Origin: Bradyrhizobium tropiciagri
GTDB taxonomy: Bacteria; Pseudomonadota; Alphaproteobacteria; Rhizobiales; Xanthobacteraceae
Assembly: GCF_001189845.1 (NCBI RefSeq)
Contig: NZ_LFLZ01000001.1
Location: 62,001 to 126,000, forward strand
Direction: 5' to 3'
DNA length: 64,000 nucleotides
The translations under genes and the position numbers were made by a program. Positions 29,376-37,156 of this stretch are shown here, one piece after another. Below the pieces are notes generated by a model. The model was not told the origin of the DNA and searched no databases. It worked only from the letters and a program-made list of their open reading frames with translations. Every line of letters begins with the position of its first letter. Within the stretch, counting starts at the first letter, position 1.

Positions 29376-29840
29376 ATGGCAGTCTCGATCTCCGAGAACG
29401 ACGGCGACGACGATTTCGCGGAATCCCACGAGATCAACGTCACGCCGTTCATCGACGTGATGCTGGTGCTGCTGATCATCTTCATGGTGGCAGCACCGCT
29501 CTCGACCGTCGACCTGCCGATCGATCTGCCGACCTCCAGCGCGACGCCGCAGAAGAAGCCGGACAAGCCGACCTATCTCAGCATCAAGCCGGACCTGACG
29601 CTGGCGATCGGCGAGAACGCGGTGAAGCGGGCCGAGCTGATCAATTCGCTGGATGCGGTGCCCGACATGAGCCGGGACAAATATGTGTTCCTGCGCGCCG
29701 ATCGCACGGTGCCCTATGGCGAGCTGATGGGCGTCATGGAGCTGTTGCGTGCCGGCGGCTACACGCATGTGAAGCTGGTCACGCTCGAGGGCGTGCCGGG
29801 CGCGCCCGGGGCGGCGCCGGCCGATCCGGCCAAACCCTGA
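29376..29840 (+). CDS. exbD: ExbD, TonB-complex stator
   Basis: This 154-residue protein has a short cytosolic N-terminus, then a single membrane helix introduced by HEINVTPFIDVMLVLLIIF. The helix contains the essential proton-carrying Asp in FIDVMLVLL. The periplasmic domain follows (PTYLSIKPDLTLAIGENAV, YVFLRADRTVPYGELMGVM). It works with ExbB and the TonB encoded 12 bases downstream. The Pro/Ala tail is variable in the family. Confidence 0.95.
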   Translation: MAVSISENDGDDDFAESHEINVTPFIDVMLVLLIIFMVAAPLSTVDLPIDLPTSSATPQKKPDKPTYLSIKPDLTLAIGENAVKRAELINSLDAVPDMSRDKYVFLRADRTVPYGELMGVMELLRAGGYTHVKLVTLEGVPGAPGAAPADPAKP

Positions 29841-29852
29841 CGGCGAACCACG

Positions 29853-30647
29853 ATGTCCACCAACCCCGATCTCGATCTGCGGACGTCGAAGCGGCTCTGG
29901 GTGATCGCCGCGGTGACGGCGGTCGGGCTGCATCTGGGCGGCGCGGCGCTGGCGCTGACGAATTTGCGCGGCGACGACGGCGACGAGGGGCTTGGCGCGG
30001 CCGGCGCGGAGTTCGCGGTCGAGCTTGCCTCTCCGGATGTGCCCGAGGAAGCCGCGCCGCCCGGTGCGCCGGCCGACGAGCAGCAGGCCGTGCAGGAGAT
30101 GGCGCAGCAGAAGGCAGAGGTGAAGGACACCGACCTGCCTCAGGAAAAGCCTGTCGAGGCCGACGACCCCGATCGCATCGTGACGGAGGACACCGCCAAG
30201 AAGCAGAAGGAGGAGGAGGCCAAGGTCGCCAAGGTCGAGACCAACGCGCAGGAAGCGCAGCAGGCTTCAGAGGCGGCCGCGCCAACCAAGCTGGAGGACG
30301 CGCGTCAGTCCGAGACGACGAAGGCGCCCAATCCCGGGATCGGCAAGGACAAGTTCGCGCTGACGGCCAAATGGGGCAAGAAGATCAGCGCCTATCTCGA
30401 CCTGCACAAGAAATTCCCGGAGAACACCAAGACCAAGGAGGGCAAGGTGAAGCTTGCCCTGGTGCTCAATCGTCTCGGCAAGGTCTTGTCCGTCGCGGTG
30501 ATGGAAACATCCGGGGACGCCGCGTTCGACGACGCAGCGGTCTCGATGGTCCACCGTTCCGATCCGGTGCCGGCGCCGCCGGCGGGGCTGACCGAGGACC
30601 AGTTCTCCTTCACGCTTCCCGTCACGTTCAACAAGCCGAAGAAGTAG
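29853..30647 (+). CDS. tonB: TonB-family energy transducer
   Basis: This 264-residue protein has one N-terminal membrane anchor (RLWVIAAVTAVGLHLGGAALAL). A long acidic/Lys/Gln-rich periplasmic linker (about residues 45-165) replaces the usual Pro-Lys repeats. The C-terminal TonB domain (about 170-264) contains VKLALVLNRLGKVLSVAVMETSG and ends in a beta strand (FSFTLPVTF). It contacts the TonB box of outer-membrane receptors such as the one encoded in the same operon. It is the last gene of the operon, followed by a terminator. Confidence 0.9.
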   Translation: MSTNPDLDLRTSKRLWVIAAVTAVGLHLGGAALALTNLRGDDGDEGLGAAGAEFAVELASPDVPEEAAPPGAPADEQQAVQEMAQQKAEVKDTDLPQEKPVEADDPDRIVTEDTAKKQKEEEAKVAKVETNAQEAQQASEAAAPTKLEDARQSETTKAPNPGIGKDKFALTAKWGKKISAYLDLHKKFPENTKTKEGKVKLALVLNRLGKVLSVAVMETSGDAAFDDAAVSMVHRSDPVPAPPAGLTEDQFSFTLPVTFNKPKK

Positions 30648-30662
30648 CAAACGAAGGCGTAG

Positions 30663-30698
30663 GGCGGGTTAGCGATAGCGCAACCCGCCGATTTTTTT
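30663..30698 (+). terminator. Rho-independent terminator of the iron-uptake operon
   Basis: GGCGGGTT (30663-30670) pairs with AACCCGCC (30682-30689), followed by seven T residues (30692-30698). It starts 15 bases after the tonB stop and is a strong intrinsic terminator on the + strand. Confidence 0.85.
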
Positions 30699-30707
30699 GG
30701 AAACGAC

Positions 30708-30733
30708 GGTGGATTACGCTTCGCTAATCCACC
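30708..30733. repeat. Hairpin of the GGTGGATTA repeat type between convergent genes
   Basis: GGTGGATTA (30708-30716) and TAATCCACC (30725-30733) form a perfect 9-bp stem with an 8-base loop. With the adjacent terminator it forms a tandem of palindromes between the convergent tonB and binding-protein genes. Similar GTAGGGTGG-type repeats are frequent in Bradyrhizobium. Confidence 0.55.
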
Positions 30734-30750
30734 CTACAGGATTGTAGCCC

Positions 30751-31971
30751 TCAGCTCTTCTTCACCAGCGGGCAGACGCTCTTCTCGAGCGGCAGCCAAG
30801 CCTCATCGGCGGGGATGGTGGCGATGAGCTTGTAATAGTCCCACGGATATTTCGATTCAGACGGCTTCTTCACCTCGAGCAGGTAGGCGGCGTGGATCTT
30901 GCGGCCGTCGACGCGGATCGAGCCCTTGCCGAACAGCGGATCGTCGGTCGGCAGCTCCTTCATCTTGGCGACCACGGCGCGGCCGTCATGTGGATTGCCG
31001 CCGAGCGCTTCCAGCGCCTTGAAGTAGTGGATCAGCGACGAATAGACGCCGGCCTGCACCATGGTCGGCGGGTTCTTCTTGAAGCGCTCCATGAAGCGCT
31101 TGGTGAAGGCGCGGGTCTGGTCGTTCATGTCCCAGTAGAACGTCTCGGTGAAGTTCAGGCCCTGCGCGACGTTGAGGCCGAGCGCGTTGATATCGGTGAT
31201 GAACAGCAGCATGCCGGCGAGCCGCTGGCCGCCCGAGATGATGCCGAATTCGGCGGCCTGCTTGATCGCGTTGGTGGTGTCGCCGCCGGCATTGGCAAGA
31301 CCGACGATCTTGGCCTTCGAGCTTTGCGCCTGCAGCAGGAAGGACGAGAAGTCCGCATTGTTGAGCGGATGCTTGACGCTGCCGAGCACCTTGCCGCCAT
31401 TCGCGGTGACGACGTTCGAGGTGTCGCGCTCAAGTGCCTGGCCGAATGCATAGTCGGCAGTGAGGAAGAACCAGGTGTCGCCGCCGGATTTCACCAGCGC
31501 CTTGCCGGTGCCGTTGGCGAGCATGTAGGTGTCGTAGACCCAGTGCACCGTGTTCGGCGAGCACTGCGCGCCGGTGAGGTCGGACGAGGCGGAGCCCGAG
31601 TTCAAATTGACGACGTTCTTTTCCTTGGCGAGGTTGGCGATCGCGAGCCCGACATTGGAGGCCGCGAGATCGACGAACACGTCGACCTTCTCGACATCGA
31701 TCCACTGCTTGCCGATGTTGACCGCGACGTCGGGCTTGTTCTGGTGATCGGCCGAGATCAGGTCGATCTTCCAGCCCTTGGCCAGCAGCCCGGAATCCTC
31801 GATCGCCATCTGTGCCGCGACCGTCGAGCCGGGTCCGCCGATATCCTGATAGAGACCGGACTGATCGCCGAGTGCGCCGACCTTGGCGACCTTGTCCATC
31901 GTCTGCGCCGACGCTGTGCCGGCGAATACGAGGCTCGTGGTCACAACCAGGGCTGCAATGGAACGCTTCAT
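30751..31971 (-). CDS. Branched-chain amino acid-type ABC transporter substrate-binding protein
   Basis: This 406-residue periplasmic protein has a signal peptide (SIAALVVTTSLVFAGTASAQ) and the Peripla_BP_6 (LivK-like) fold. Typical segments are VGALGDQSGLYQDIGGPG near the N-terminus and TWFFLTADYAFGQALERD in the second lobe. In Bradyrhizobium such proteins bind amino acids, amides or aromatic acids; the ligand is not readable. No permease or ATPase genes are adjacent, so it is an orphan component serving a transporter encoded elsewhere. Confidence 0.9.
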   Translation of the reverse strand: MKRSIAALVVTTSLVFAGTASAQTMDKVAKVGALGDQSGLYQDIGGPGSTVAAQMAIEDSGLLAKGWKIDLISADHQNKPDVAVNIGKQWIDVEKVDVFVDLAASNVGLAIANLAKEKNVVNLNSGSASSDLTGAQCSPNTVHWVYDTYMLANGTGKALVKSGGDTWFFLTADYAFGQALERDTSNVVTANGGKVLGSVKHPLNNADFSSFLLQAQSSKAKIVGLANAGGDTTNAIKQAAEFGIISGGQRLAGMLLFITDINALGLNVAQGLNFTETFYWDMNDQTRAFTKRFMERFKKNPPTMVQAGVYSSLIHYFKALEALGGNPHDGRAVVAKMKELPTDDPLFGKGSIRVDGRKIHAAYLLEVKKPSESKYPWDYYKLIATIPADEAWLPLEKSVCPLVKKS

Positions 31972-32166
31972 CTTCCCTCCAATATGATTTTGTTTTTTGA
32001 GTTCCGCATTATGCCCGGCATCGGGCGCGTCGCCTAGGGCGCTGCTTCGATCGAGTGCGCGCGATATTCCACGCAGCGGCGATTGAGTAGCCGATGCCGC
32101 GCGACGCGATGCCGCGGGTTCGTGCGCCGATCATGTGTGTCGGGCTGAGTTGAAGCGCAGGCGGCG

Positions 32167-32595
32167 CTATTTCCAGTAGTAGCGGATCGCGACGTAGACC
32201 ACGACGAGGCAGGAGAAGATCAGCGCCACCGGCATCGGACGCTTGGCATTCGGGGCGGACGTGGCTGCCTTCTTGGCGGGCAAGCGGCGGAACGCGGTGA
32301 CGTTGCCGGTGTCGGCGACCGGTTCGCGCGTGCGCGCCGGAACCTCGGGCGCCTTTCCGGCGCCGCCCATCTCCGCATAGTAGGTGCGATACATCTCCTG
32401 GATCGTCGCCTCGCTGGCCTCGGCGTCGGTCATCTGTTCCAGCAGCTTCTTGTAGATCGCCAGGAAATTCTGGGCATCGGGCGGCAAAGCGGAAGCGCCG
32501 TTCAGCTTGGCCATCATCTTCCAGGTCGCAAAGTCCGCCCGCGCGCGGGTGTCGGCGCGTCGTGCAATCAGCATATCGGCAGCTTTGATCACCAT
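32167..32595 (-). CDS. Hypothetical protein with C-terminal membrane anchor
   Basis: This 142-residue protein has a helical cytosolic N-terminal half (TWKMMAKLNGAS, FLAIYKKLLEQMTDAEASEATIQEMY). A basic linker (RRLPAKKAATSAPNAKRP) leads to one C-terminal membrane helix (VALIFSCLVVVYVAIRYYW). This is a tail-anchored topology. It is 82 bases downstream of the site-2 protease gene on the same strand, so the protease could conceivably act on it, but this is only a positional suggestion. No family recognised. Confidence 0.6.
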   Translation of the reverse strand: MVIKAADMLIARRADTRARADFATWKMMAKLNGASALPPDAQNFLAIYKKLLEQMTDAEASEATIQEMYRTYYAEMGGAGKAPEVPARTREPVADTGNVTAFRRLPAKKAATSAPNAKRPMPVALIFSCLVVVYVAIRYYWK

Positions 32596-32620
32596 GGCCT
32601 CGAAGCGTTCCTGTCCCCGC

Positions 32621-32667
32621 GCATGATCCGGAAAATTGGGTACCGATTTTCCGGTCAGGTCATGTGC
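32621..32667. repeat. Dispersed palindromic repeat (GCATGATCCGGAAAAT type)
   Basis: GCATGATCCGGAAAAT (32621-32636) is mirrored by ATTTTCCGG (32645-32653) and a CATGTGC end. It is a 47-base imperfect palindrome related to the copy at 8017-8061. It fills the gap between two genes transcribed on the minus strand. Confidence 0.6.
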
Positions 32668-32676
32668 AAATCAAGG

Positions 32677-33357
32677 CTATGTGTTTCCGGTAATAAGGAG
32701 AAGGGCGTTGATTACATAGCCGGTCAGAGTTCGCAGTATCGTTGAAATAACATCAAGATTTAGGCCGACCTGCCTTCCGATCACGGGCAGCAGGATCAAC
32801 AGCCCGATCAGGATCAGCATGCCGTAGGGCTCCAGCCGGGCGAGCGGGATCGCCAGCGGCCGCGGCAGCAGCCCGACCGCGACCCGGCCGCCGTCCAGCG
32901 GCGGGATCGGCATCATGTTGAAGATCGCGAGCACGATGTTGATCAGGAACGCGTTTTTCAGATTGTCCGCGGTCCATTTTGCCGCATCGGCTGGAACCAA
33001 TGGCAGCGCGTGGAATGCCAGCGCGGCGGCGATCGCCAGGATGATGTTGGTTGCCGGGCCGGCCAAGGCCACCCACACCATGTCGAGCTTGGGATGGTTG
33101 AGCTTGCGGAAGTTCACCGGCACCGGCTTGGCGTAGCCGAACAGGAACGGCGAATGCGCGAACAGCAGCACCGCGGGCAGGATCAGCGTGCCGAACGGGT
33201 CGATATGCTTGAGCGGGTTGAAGCTGACGCGGCCGAGCTTCCAGGCGGTGTCGTCGCCGAGCCGGTGCGCGACGAAGCCGTGCGCGGCCTCGTGGAAGGT
33301 GATGGCGATGATCACCGGCAGCACCCAGACGGAGACGCCGTAGAGGGAAATGTTCAA
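32677..33357 (-). CDS. Site-2 protease family (M50) membrane metalloprotease
   Basis: This 226-residue polytopic protein has the zinc motif HEAAH at residues 22-26 (TFHEAAHGFVAH). The third ligand is in PPLDGGRVAVG, and there are about six hydrophobic segments. It is a short S2P without PDZ domain, of the YwhC/'Rip3-like' type found in many bacteria. Such enzymes cleave proteins within the membrane; the substrate is unknown. Start is TTG 33357, preceded by GAGGCGG at about eight bases; no in-frame ATG fits better. Confidence 0.88.
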   Translation of the reverse strand: MNISLYGVSVWVLPVIIAITFHEAAHGFVAHRLGDDTAWKLGRVSFNPLKHIDPFGTLILPAVLLFAHSPFLFGYAKPVPVNFRKLNHPKLDMVWVALAGPATNIILAIAAALAFHALPLVPADAAKWTADNLKNAFLINIVLAIFNMMPIPPLDGGRVAVGLLPRPLAIPLARLEPYGMLILIGLLILLPVIGRQVGLNLDVISTILRTLTGYVINALLLITGNT

Positions 33358-33442
33358 CTGCGTGCCGCCTCAGGTTCGCTTGGGACCGGAGGCTACGCTA
33401 GCACGGATTTGCTGAAGTCGATCTGGCAAGCGTTGCCGCGGA

Positions 33443-34357
33443 TCACCGCGCGTCGGGTGCGACGGCGGGCCCCGCCGTGCGCGCTCGTCGCGGCTGGGTG
33501 GTCGCGATCCAGATGCCGGCGAACACAGTGACGATGCCGGCCATCAGATTCCAGCTCAGCGGCTCGCCGAGCAGGACCGCGCCGACCAGCGAGGCCGCGA
33601 TCGGATTGACGGTGACCGAGATCGCCACCCGGGTCGGCGTCGTCCGCTCCAGTGCGAAGGCCCAGAGATAGAAAGTGAGCGCCGCGCCGAACGCGCCGAG
33701 ATAGGTCGCGCCGAACCATTGCGGCGCGCCAAACTCCGCGACGGGTGCAAAACTGCCGCGCAGCAGCGAGGCCGCGATCAGGACCACGGCGCCGGCGCCC
33801 ATCGCCAGCGTGGTGAAGGGGATCGGGCCGGAGCGGCGGATATAGGGTTTCGACCAGATGCTGTAGAGCGCCATGCAGAGCGCGGCCGCGACCATCAGCA
33901 GATCGCCGCGCCAGGCACCCGGCGGGGCGGTGGCGAGGCCGGAGAGCAGGGCCATCGAGACGCCCAGGATGGTGACCAGCACGCCTGTGGCCTTGCGCGC
34001 GGTGAGTGGCTCGGCACCGAGCGCCGCGCCGACCAGCATGGTCAGCAGCGGCAAGGTCGAGAGCGCGAGCGCGCCCCGCGCGGCGGTCGTTGATATCAGC
34101 GAGGCGTTGAACAGGATCGGAAACGCCGCGAAGAAAAGCAGGCCGAGGCCGGTGACATCGAGCCAGTCGCGCCGCTGCGGCCAGCTTCCACGTTGCAGCA
34201 GGGCCAACGGCAGCAGCAGCAGGACGCCGATGCCAAAACGGAACGCGCCGATCGCCAATGGATCGATCGCGCCGACCAGGAACCGTGTCGCCCCGATCGA
34301 GGTTCCGCCGATCGCACTCGACAGCACCGCGGCCAATACCCCCCAGATTTCGCCCAT
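33443..34357 (-). CDS. DMT-superfamily (EamA) transporter
   Basis: This protein of about 304 residues has ten membrane helices arranged as two EamA repeats: MGEIWGVLAAVLSSAIGGTS in the first and YLGAFGAALTFYLWAFALER in the second. The second repeat ends with PIAASLVGAVLLGEPLSWNLMAG, a typical EamA segment. Such proteins export metabolites or amino acids; the substrate is not evident. It is divergent from a LysR regulator with 75 bases between, so control by that regulator is likely. ATG 34357 is chosen; an upstream in-frame start would add an 18-residue non-hydrophobic leader. Confidence 0.85.
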   Translation of the reverse strand: MGEIWGVLAAVLSSAIGGTSIGATRFLVGAIDPLAIGAFRFGIGVLLLLPLALLQRGSWPQRRDWLDVTGLGLLFFAAFPILFNASLISTTAARGALALSTLPLLTMLVGAALGAEPLTARKATGVLVTILGVSMALLSGLATAPPGAWRGDLLMVAAALCMALYSIWSKPYIRRSGPIPFTTLAMGAGAVVLIAASLLRGSFAPVAEFGAPQWFGATYLGAFGAALTFYLWAFALERTTPTRVAISVTVNPIAASLVGAVLLGEPLSWNLMAGIVTVFAGIWIATTQPRRARTAGPAVAPDAR

Positions 34358-34432
34358 CCCGTTCGATCCCTCTATTTCGCTTGCGCAATCTAGGGAACCG
34401 GAGATATTCATGGAATGGAATAAGTATGATAC

Positions 34433-35320
34433 ATGAAATCACGGATCGTTATGAGTGCGCCTGTCCTGGACCCGGATCTCCTGCAAGCCTTCGTCGCAGT
34501 GGCGGACCATCGCTCCTTCACCCGCGCCGCCGCGGCGCTGAACCGGACCCAATCCGCCGTCAGCATGCAGGTGAAGCGGCTGGAAGAGCGGCTGCAGGCC
34601 GAGCTGTTTCACCGCAGCACGTCCAGCGTCGACCTCAGCGCCGCCGGCGAGGGGCTGCTCGGTTATGCCCGCCGTATCCTCAGCCTCAACGCTGAGGCGA
34701 TCGGCCGGGTGCGCGAGCACGGCACCGACGGGCGGGTTCGCCTTGGCGTGATGGACGACTACGGGACGTTGATCGTGCCGCCGCTGCTCAAGGAATTTGT
34801 CGCCAACTACCCGCTGATCCATGTCGAGATGGAGACCGGGCTGACATCGTCGATGACGGACCGGCTCGGCGAAGCCTATGACCTCGTGATCGCGATGCAT
34901 CCCGAGGGGCGCGGCGAGGGCGAGCTGCTGCGCACCGAGCAGGCGGTGTGGGCCGCAAGCGCATCGCATCGTGTCGAAGAGCTCGATCCGCTGCCGGTCG
35001 CGCTCTATCCGCAGGGCTGCCTGTTCCGGGCCTGGGCGATGCAGGCGCTGGACGAAGCGAGCCGGCCGTGGCGACTGGCTTTTGTCAGCCATAGCCTTTC
35101 TGCGGTCGAGGCAATCGCGGCCCAGGGCCTCGCCGTGACCGTGGTCAAGTCCGGCACCTTTCCGCCCGCGCTGCGGCGCCTGACGGCGCGTGACGGCATG
35201 CCGCGGCTGCCACGGGCCGAGATCCGCCTGCACCGCGCGCCAAATCTGTCGCGCGCGGCATCACTGCTGGCCGATCATCTGGTCGCTGCGCTTCGGCAGC
35301 AGGCGAAGCGGGCGAGCTAA
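34433..35320 (+). CDS. LysR-family transcriptional regulator
   Basis: The protein is about 295 residues, or 289 from ATG 34451, which better matches the usual start MSAPVLDPDLLQAF. The N-terminal winged helix-turn-helix is SFTRAAAALNRTQSAVSMQVKRLEE. The ligand-binding domain begins near VRLGVMDDYG. It is divergent from the DMT transporter, the classic arrangement in which LysR proteins bind the shared intergenic region and switch the neighbour with a co-inducer. The short promoter region contains a repeated CATTCCATTCC patch on the minus strand. Confidence 0.9.
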   Translation: MKSRIVMSAPVLDPDLLQAFVAVADHRSFTRAAAALNRTQSAVSMQVKRLEERLQAELFHRSTSSVDLSAAGEGLLGYARRILSLNAEAIGRVREHGTDGRVRLGVMDDYGTLIVPPLLKEFVANYPLIHVEMETGLTSSMTDRLGEAYDLVIAMHPEGRGEGELLRTEQAVWAASASHRVEELDPLPVALYPQGCLFRAWAMQALDEASRPWRLAFVSHSLSAVEAIAAQGLAVTVVKSGTFPPALRRLTARDGMPRLPRAEIRLHRAPNLSRAASLLADHLVAALRQQAKRAS

Positions 35321-35360
35321 GGCGCGATGAGTATTGGTTGAATCGGTTTGGCGCGGTCTC

Positions 35361-35492
35361 GGTTCACCTCTCCCCGTTGGGGAGAGGTCGGATTGCGAAG
35401 CAATCCGGGTGAGGGCTCTTGCCCTCTCGATAGACCGTAATCCCTCACCCGATTTGCTGCGCAAATCGACCTCTCCCAAGGGAGAGGTGAAC
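35361..35492. repeat. 132-bp imperfect inverted repeat (CTCTCCC/GGGAGAGG family)
   Basis: GGTTCACCTCTCCC at the left end is mirrored by GGGAGAGGTGAACC at the right end. Internal paired blocks are GATTGCGAAGCAATC and GATTTGCTGCGCAAATC. A related element lies at 55964-56100. This is a dispersed REP-like repeat between convergent genes and may act as a bidirectional transcription stop. Confidence 0.7.
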
Positions 35493-35531
35493 CTTCGACG
35501 CCGTTCCAGCTCAACCTAATCTCATCAGGCT

Positions 35532-36278
35532 TTAGTAGGTCGCGCGTCCGCCGGAGATGTCGAACACCGCGCCGGTCGAGAAGGCGCAGTCCTCCGAGGC
35601 CAGCCACGCCACCATCGCGGCCAGCTCCTCGACCTGCACGAAGCGGCCTTTCGGAATTTTCGACAGCATGAAGTCGATATGCGCTTGCGTCATCTGGTCG
35701 AAGATCGCGGTCTTCGCCGCGGCCGGCGTCACGGCATTGACCAGGATGTCATGCTGCGCGAGCTCCTTGCCGAGTGACTTGGTGAGCGCGATCAGGCCGG
35801 CCTTCGACGAGGAATAATGCGCGGCGTTCGGATTGCCTTCCTTGCCGGCGATCGAGGCGATGTTGACGATGCGGCCGTATTTCCGGCCGATCATGGTCGG
35901 CGCGATCGCCTTGCAGCAGATGAAGGGACCTTCGAGATTGATGCGCATCACCCTGCGCCAATCGTCGAGATCGGTTTCCCATACCGGCTTGTTGGCGCCG
36001 GTGATACCGGCGTTGTTGACGAGAATGTCGATCTTGCCGAATGCTCGCAGCGTCTGATCGCGTGCGGCGTCGACCGCGGCAGGATCGGTGACATCGGTCT
36101 TGATCGCGATCACGTCCTCGCCGATCGCCCGCGCGGTCTTCTCGGCGAGCGGCTGGTCGAAATCCCAGATCGCGACCTTGGCGCCGGATGCGACGAAGCG
36201 CTCGGTGATGGCGCGGCCGAACCCCTGCGCGCCGCCGGTGACGACGGCGCAGCGGCCGTTGAGATCGATCTTGTTCAT
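35532..36278 (-). CDS. Short-chain dehydrogenase/reductase (SDR), sugar or sugar-acid dehydrogenase
   Basis: This 248-residue classical SDR has the cofactor motif TGGAQGFG (TGxxxGxG). An Asp after the second strand (AIWDFD) favours NAD. NNAG, Ser of SIAG and the catalytic YSSSK follow. It is the third gene of a minus-strand operon led by a dehydratase, so it likely oxidises or reduces a sugar intermediate of that pathway. Start ATG 36278; a longer upstream frame is an artefact overlapping the next gene. Confidence 0.87.
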   Translation of the reverse strand: MNKIDLNGRCAVVTGGAQGFGRAITERFVASGAKVAIWDFDQPLAEKTARAIGEDVIAIKTDVTDPAAVDAARDQTLRAFGKIDILVNNAGITGANKPVWETDLDDWRRVMRINLEGPFICCKAIAPTMIGRKYGRIVNIASIAGKEGNPNAAHYSSSKAGLIALTKSLGKELAQHDILVNAVTPAAAKTAIFDQMTQAHIDFMLSKIPKGRFVQVEELAAMVAWLASEDCAFSTGAVFDISGGRATY

Positions 36279-36300
36279 GCAGAATGCCTTTGCGCGCCCG

Positions 36301-37032
36301 TCAGAGCATGAAGCCGCCGTCGACGACCATGTCGACGCCGGTGGTGAAAGCGGCTTCGTCGCTCGCAAGATACACAGCCATGGCCGCGATCTCCTCGGCG
36401 GTGCCGAGCCGGCCCATCTTCTGGCGGGCGACGAACTTCTCGCGTCCGTCCGGACCCGCCGCAGCTGCGCGCTCCAGCATCGAGGGCGTCTCAACGGTGC
36501 CGGGGCAGATCGCGTTGCAGCGGATGCCCTGGGTGATGAAGTCGAGCGCGACCGCGCGCGTGAGCAGCGAAACCGCCGCCTTCGACGCACTGTAGACGTA
36601 GCGATTGGCCGGCGGCCGCAACGCCGCGCAGGACGAAATGTTGACGATGCTGCCGCCACCGCCTTCCAGCATCGCAGGCAGAAACGCCTTGATGGTCCGG
36701 TGCATGGATTTGACGTTGAGATCGAACGAGAAGTCGAGGTCTTCGTCGGAGCACTCCAGAATGGTGCCGTGATGCACGAAGCCCGCCGCATTGAGCAGGA
36801 TGTCGATCCTGCCGACGCGCTTGGCGAAGCTGTTGACGTCGGCGGTGCTGCGAACGTCGAGCCGGACGGTCTCGGCGATGCCTTCCTTGCCCAGCGTGGC
36901 GATGCCGCTCTCGTTGATGTCGGTGGCGATCACGGTCGCACCTTCACGCGCGAATGCGATCGCGCAGGCGCGCCCGATGCCCGCCGCCGCGGCGGTGACG
37001 ACGGCGCGCTTTCCCTTCAGTCGATTGGACAT
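36301..37032 (-). CDS. SDR dehydrogenase, 2-keto-3-deoxy-L-fuconate dehydrogenase-like
   Basis: This 243-residue SDR has TAAAAGIGRA as the nucleotide loop and an Asp (ATDIN) for NAD. NAAG, SSCAA and the catalytic Tyr-x-x-x-Lys (VYSASK) follow. Segments such as PANRYVYSASKAAV and QGIRCNAICPGTVETPS resemble the 2-keto-3-deoxy-L-fuconate dehydrogenase/DHRS6 branch. It lies 22 bases upstream of the other SDR and 124 bases after the dehydratase. It may oxidise a 2-keto-3-deoxy sugar acid; the exact substrate is inferred from neighbours. Confidence 0.85.
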   Translation of the reverse strand: MSNRLKGKRAVVTAAAAGIGRACAIAFAREGATVIATDINESGIATLGKEGIAETVRLDVRSTADVNSFAKRVGRIDILLNAAGFVHHGTILECSDEDLDFSFDLNVKSMHRTIKAFLPAMLEGGGGSIVNISSCAALRPPANRYVYSASKAAVSLLTRAVALDFITQGIRCNAICPGTVETPSMLERAAAAGPDGREKFVARQKMGRLGTAEEIAAMAVYLASDEAAFTTGVDMVVDGGFML

Positions 37033-37065
37033 TCATATCTCCCAGAGTTCGCCTTGATTTTGTTT

Positions 37066-37148
37066 CGTCATTGCGAGCGGAGCGAAGCAATCCATTCCTC
37101 CGCTGCGGAGCTATGGATTGCTTCGTCGCTGCGCTCCTCGCAATGACG
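37066..37148. repeat. 83-bp palindromic repeat (CGTCATTGCGAG family)
   Basis: CGTCATTGCGAG at the left end is mirrored by CTCGCAATGACG at the right, with GAAGCAATCCAT/ATGGATTGCTTC inside. A second copy, with an insert, is at 61071-61192. It occupies the gap between the dehydratase and SDR genes, so it is transcribed within that operon and could fold in the mRNA. Confidence 0.75.
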
Positions 37149-37156
37149 TCGAAGTA

